A DNA stretch of 64,000 nucleotides, taken from the NCBI GenBank assembly GCA_008694505.1, contig VZDJ01000301.1, positions 1,093,485-1,157,484 of the forward strand. Direction: 5' to 3'. Below, piece by piece: positions 59,088 through 64,000 of the stretch. The position numbers and the translations under genes were made by a program. A model generated the notes under the pieces. It worked only from the letters and a program-made list of their open reading frames with translations. It searched no databases and had not been told where the DNA came from. The stretch comes from Cyanoderma ruficeps (taxonomy: Eukaryota; Chordata; Aves; Passeriformes; Timaliidae). Position 1 is the stretch's first letter. Every line of letters starts with the position of its first letter.

Positions 59088-61663
59088 GATTTTTGAAACT
59101 GCTTGTACCTCCTCTTGTGAAAACAGGAATGGAGCTTCACCAACAGAGCCCTGCTACTGCTCAGGTGAGCAGGAGAAAGATCAGTCCTCCAGGGCAGGTG
59201 AGTAATCCTGATGTTCAGACCATCTCTACAGTCTCTTCTTCCATCCAGATTGATGTTATCGACATTTGTGGGGTGAAAGAGGCTCCAAAGGAAGCCACGA
59301 GCCTGATGAGTACTGCCATCAGCTTTCATTGCCTCTCACAAGCTAAAGACTTGAGTGCAGCTTCCTTTGGAAGGGTGAATTATACTCAGCAGTAACACCC
59401 CTGCACAACCCTCTTCTTGCAGGTTAAGAATTCATGATCCCATAACCCAGCTTGGCTCCTTCCCTTGTGGGCTGGCCTGTAGGACAGGGCTGTAGGATCT
59501 CACTGGTACATGGCACCTTATCCAAAGCAAAATTATAAACCGAAGATTATATCCCTAAATGCCTGTTTATATCCCCCAAACCAAGACAGAACTAAAGTAA
59601 CTTTTGAAGACCTGGCCTATACTACCTAAGTTTTGCAGGCATTGCACAACACTTTGTGTTTTCTAGGTGTGAAAAGGGGGAGATGATGAATGGGAAGGGC
59701 GGGAGGACTCTGAATGCCCTTTCTGACCAAGGGCAGAGGGATGTATTTTGGGGATATCATACCTTACCTTGAAGAGAAACAAGCTGTGCTGGTGCTGCTC
59801 AGCATTCCTCATACTCCTTGTGGAAGCAGGGAGAGAATGCAGATCCCAGCTAGCACATTGCCTGAAATTACACAGAAACTGGGCAGAAATGATGCTTCCC
59901 CTGCTAGCAAAGCGTAAATCATATTTCTACTCTTTCCCAGATCTACACTTAAGAAATATTGTTGTGATGGTGGGTGTCTGTAGGCATCTGCTTTCTTCAT
60001 GTGCTCATTATGCCAGTGTCTCAAGAGTTAAACTACCTGGAAGAAGGGGATTTTAGTAGAAGATCCGGAGTGGTGAACATTATCAGCAGTGTTAATCTGT
60101 CACATCTTTCCTGGACTGTACATACCATGCTCCACCACTCTGGCATGTCATGGCCTGCCTTGTTACAAGATGTGCTGAAGCTGTAGCCAGCCATAGTTTG
60201 GCATCTCAGTGAACCTTCTGATCCAAGAAAATACGGGAAGAAGAAAATAATAGTGCCATTTTCAAAAAGAAAAAACCCTACACACACAGACCAACCCACC
60301 TTATAAAAATCAACCAAAACCAACTCCTAGGCTTCTAAGCAAGTACTAAAATAGAACTTTTCAAACACAGCTTTAGAACAAACCCGTTTGAATTAAAGAG
60401 GAGCTAGACCCTTGATTGCATATCACTAAGGGATGCCAGATGGCTCAAAATCCAGAGTTTTTCTCTGTCACTTTTCTCTCATATTCACACACGTACAAAC
60501 AAACAAAAAAAAAGAAGTATTTGTTTTCCTGGTTCTCATTTCCCACTTCTGGCAAGAACCCGGCCAGCAGCCAAGCTGGACTGAAAACATCCCATGTTAT
60601 CTGAGCTTGGAAATGCAGCAGAGTCAAGCTGGAGCAGCCCTTGGAGCTGACTTGGAGAGCCCACACCCCAGTGCAGACACTGGGCTGCAGACACCAGATG
60701 AGAGGGAAGGCCCTTGGCCCTATTGTTGTTGTTGAGCTCCTGGAAAGGAGCTAGTGAGAGGAAAAATGTTCTGGATAGGATAAAAAAATCTCTCACAGGA
60801 ATGGATGATCTCACTTGTCCGCACACACACACCCAGATGCACAAATATATATAATTAACTGGAAAATACTGTGTGGTACAAAGGTTTCTTCAGCTTGGGA
60901 TCATCACAGTTGGGCTAGTTAAGGTTGGTACAGCCATAACAAAGATTACTTCCCACACATCTCCTGCTAAGGGCTTTTCTACCACATCACAGCCTTTTAG
61001 GAGGCATTTATATCTGCTGATAGGTACTTCTGTGCTTTTCACACAAAGAAAACTAGGCATGTGATACAATTATAAAATGTACATGTAATAGCCCATTTAG
61101 TCATCAGCAGAGCAGATGGGCTCTATGTACACACATGCTTTTATATGGACAGCCTGTGGACCCCTTTAAATGGTACAAGGATGCATAAGGGACAGGAGAC
61201 AAATAGATTGTGCTGTTGGAATACCATAAAGAATAAAAACAAAAATAAAACCAAAAGCCACTGAAGGCAGATCCATCTGGTTTGCCTCTGTGCAGGACAT
61301 CTGTGGTGGAATAAAGGGGACCACTGAGGGTACTGTGTGATTTTGGGGTTTCTTAAGCAGCCCCAAGACAACCTGGACACAGTTCCAAAAAGCAACTCAA
61401 CTTACAGACACAAGTTATCGGTTTCAAAGGTGTCACAAAACATCTTCTGCACCTCTTTCCCCATTTCCTGGACAGTGCTTGCTAAGGGACAGACCAGAGT
61501 GCTCCTCAGAGCATGGCTGAGACTTTACCAGCTCACCAAAGCAGCAAAGTCATTGCCAGGCACTGGTGGGCTGCTGTATCACAGGACAAACAAGTCCTTG
61601 CTCCATCTTGTTCCAAAGATGACATTTATATATGTAGATATAGATACAAATATATGTATATGC
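59088..61663. other. No gene seen; unique sequence with A/C-rich runs
   Basis: A short Cys-containing frame follows the microsatellite and meets GTGAGT near 59199, but it has no recognised homologue and crosses the N. A/C-rich runs occur at about 60257-60327 and 60496-60513, a short GTT repeat at 60722-60735 and ACACACAC near 60822. Confidence 0.5.
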
Positions 61664-61849
61664 TTTTTTTTTTTTAAAACCTGGGCTTGGTGTTTTTTGT
61701 TTTGGGTTGTTTGTTTTTTTTTTAATGAAACACATATGCCTCTATTTGTTTTGTTGTTTGGTTGGGGTTTTTATAGGGTTTTTTGCTGGGTTGTCGCTTG
61801 GGGTTTTTGTTTTTTTTTTTTTGGTTGGGTTGTTTTGGTTTTTTTTTTT
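61664..61849 (+). repeat. Long T/G-rich low-complexity tract
   Basis: About 186 bp dominated by T with G runs, including T12 at 61664-61675, T13 near 61810-61822 and several TTTGGG words; a short normal insert (about 61724-61742) interrupts it. It is the longest member of the T/G family here. An open plus-strand frame runs through it and would encode a Phe/Trp/Gly-rich low-complexity stretch; this is a composition effect, not a gene. Confidence 0.9.
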
Positions 61850-64000
61850 ACCGGGGCAATTTGTTTAGGTTATTGTTTTGTTCTACGAAAAGCTATTAAC
61901 TATTCTCACATACCTTCCACTCATGCTGAAAATGAAGTTGTGTCCTTAAACAGAGCTAGTGGTACCCATTGTTTCTCCCTCAGAGGTGCACATGGGCATC
62001 CAACCTTTTCCTTGCAAAAGGCCCACATAACATCTCAGAATTCTGCAAGGACCAAAACTACCTTAATAAAAACAAGGACAGCAAGAAAGGAGGTGTGTTG
62101 CCTCTGCTTTGATAACTCCAGGAGCCACTTCATGCTCGTAGCATTTACTGGAAACAGTTTACTGCTTCCCCTGTCCTGCTGGAGCAGGAGCTGTTCCGTT
62201 GTTTGTCTTGCACTGAAGAAGTAGGGCAGTGTTTCTCAACAGGAAGGCCTGTCTGGATCCCAGACCAGGAGGGCTCAGGAACACCAGCCCTCAAATAACC
62301 CAACCACTCATCCCAACCCTTTACACATTGAAGAAAACTCACCACCACAGCTGCAGACTCCCATCCAGCTTCCCCACGAAACAGTTAATGTAATTCCTGA
62401 GCAGAGACACTAGTGTGAGAAGCCAAGAATGGTTATTTTTTAGGTAACAAGAATGCCCCAAATTTTACTGGTGTTACATAACTTTTAGCATCTTGTTCCA
62501 AGCCCCAAGCTACTGAAAAGCTTCTCTGTTTTTCAGGACTACAGGTCATTCCTTACTCTGTGTCCAAGCTGCTCTTCCAATATATTTTTAAACTGTAAGT
62601 TTGTTTCCAGTGAGTGGACTCCAAGTGACAGGAAAAACTCTGTAAGAGAGATTGTCTTCTTGCATATAAATCTTACTTTGAAAGGAGACAGTATTTTTGG
62701 AATTCAAGTGCTTTTTTTTCTCTGCAATGTTTTTTCTTCTGCCACTTACAAAAACACTTTCTCTGCAGAAGGTTAGAAGTTGCTTAATCAACTCTAAACT
62801 GAAGCAGGAGGCACGAGGCAAAGATCTCCTTTCTGACCCACAGTTTTTGGATGGAGGAGGTATTTTCTTTTAGACTGTTCAGGACTTTATTAATTTGTCT
62901 ACATCCAGATGTGCAGGATTTCTGTTAGGGAATGCTACATCCCCCTAAATACAATAGAACACGAATTTTTGGTTGTTTGGTCTCACTCTAAAATGCCCTA
63001 GGATGTCAGTGCTTCACCTAATTCTAAATCAGGAGGAATGGCCCTCATGGTACAGACAACTCAGAGACGCTTTGAGGTTCACCAACCCATTTTAAGAGTC
63101 TTGACGAAAACATTATTTATTACTGGTTACTCAACAACAACAACAACAAATATAAACTTGCAAGAATGAGTTGGGAGTGTCAAAGGCAGAAAAGTTCTAC
63201 CCCAAAGGCTTGTTCTTTATACAAACTCAATGGAAAGAAAGAGCACAACACAATGATGAGAAGCTCAGAAAATGGCTTAACATCTCAGACACTGATCTTA
63301 GATGAGTGCAAACATACTCCTAAAGCCAGCTTGTCACCCTTGATGACTCCTTGCATCCACCTCCTGATTTATCCACTGCTGCTCTAATGGACTGGCTGCT
63401 AGAGCTCCTGCTGAATGCTGTGCCTATCACCAGGATCCAGAAGCAGCCCAGAACTGGAGGACAGCTAGAAGACCCCCAGCCACACACTTAAAAGTCACTT
63501 AAAATCTCCCCTCTTTTTTGAAGCTCGGTGTTGTGGGCTTTTCTTTGCTAAGGGACCCAACTTACCCCCACACAACAGGTAATGATGTCATGCTTGGGCA
63601 AAGGAGACACCAAGATATTTGGGGACTTGGTGTGTAAGTGATGGCAGCTCTCAGTGGGGTCTGACTTCCTAGAGAAAGGAAAAACAACCTTTGCTCAGCA
63701 CTGTGCCCAGCTGGTTGCACTGACCAAACTGAGGCACACCTCCAGGTGTACAGATCATTATAGCATGAAGAGGGATATATAAACATTCAAGATGGGGCAC
63801 TGACTTGATAGCTGGATGTTCCTTTCTCAACCTCAGAAACAGCAGAAGACCTTGGAGACAGAGGCCAGAACAGAACAAAATTAGCTTTCTCAACTGTTGA
63901 TGCTTTACATGGCCACAGCCAACACAAAACCAGGGTAAGGATCCAGCTTGCCAGGATCTCCAGCCAACCTGAGCACTCTGGGCTTGTGTGCTGCAGCTGC
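61850..64000. other. No gene seen; unique sequence
   Basis: Single-copy DNA to the window end. (CAA)6 occupies 63132-63149. Short frames on both strands match nothing recognised. No LINE or RNA gene was seen. Confidence 0.5.
63132..63150. repeat. (CAA)6 microsatellite
   Basis: Six perfect CAA units followed by A. Short and uninterrupted. Confidence 0.93.

Noticed and set aside
61337..62224. 295-codon plus-strand frame, longest in the window
   Set aside because: It starts at GTG and passes through the T/G-rich tract, where stop codons are depleted by composition; the product would be Phe/Gly/Trp-rich filler.

Overview
This window is vertebrate nuclear DNA, most likely from a bird and possibly a songbird. 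The best evidence is two 3'-truncated CR1 LINE copies, one at 1-250 on the plus strand and one at about 23967-24455 on the minus strand. Both still encode recognisable pieces of the C-terminal end of the CR1 ORF2 protein, and the first ends in the ATTCTGTG-type 3' terminal repeat typical of bird CR1. CpG is scarce across most of the window, intron-like or intergenic AT-rich stretches are frequent, and there is no operon-like gene packing. CR1 is also found in crocodilians and turtles, so Aves is probable but not proven.

I could not identify a protein-coding gene, tRNA, rRNA or known small RNA with confidence. The open frames present are mostly 60-230 codons, scattered over both strands, overlap each other, mostly begin at non-ATG codons, and show no recognised protein domain apart from CR1. 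The window reads as intergenic or long-intron DNA. One short ATG-led hydrophobic frame that runs into a good splice donor (7722-7802) is listed as a speculative first coding exon.

Layout: 1-250 CR1; about 355-760 a compact CpG island, the best promoter candidate; 2945-3076 a smaller CpG-rich patch with a palindromic NF-kappaB-type site; 5075-5374 a minisatellite of about 18 units of 16-17 bp, some of which resemble the CTCF motif; 7201-7400 and 13201-13440 AT-rich, homeodomain-motif-rich segments that could be conserved enhancers; 17080-17149 a nearly perfect 35-bp tandem duplication; 22889-23004 three copies of a 39-bp unit; about 23967-24455 the second CR1; then a long gene-poor stretch with a G-quadruplex-type tract inside a T/G-rich run (33776-33810), another G4 motif (36918-36947), three more enhancer-like segments (about 38600-38960, 40081-40290, 45951-46160), an 18-of-19 match to the CTCF consensus (45553-45571) and a five-run G4 motif (51577-51612). 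The last 5 kb holds a (TTTCC)n microsatellite with an unresolved base and a long T/G-rich low-complexity tract (61664-61849).

The most distinctive features are regulatory or structural rather than coding: the CTCF match, the CTCF-like minisatellite, three canonical G-quadruplex motifs, and a recurrent family of A/C-rich (or, on the other strand, T/G-rich) low-complexity tracts. I did not find a clear previously undescribed system. The enhancer and insulator readings are inferences from motif content and would need alignment or chromatin data.
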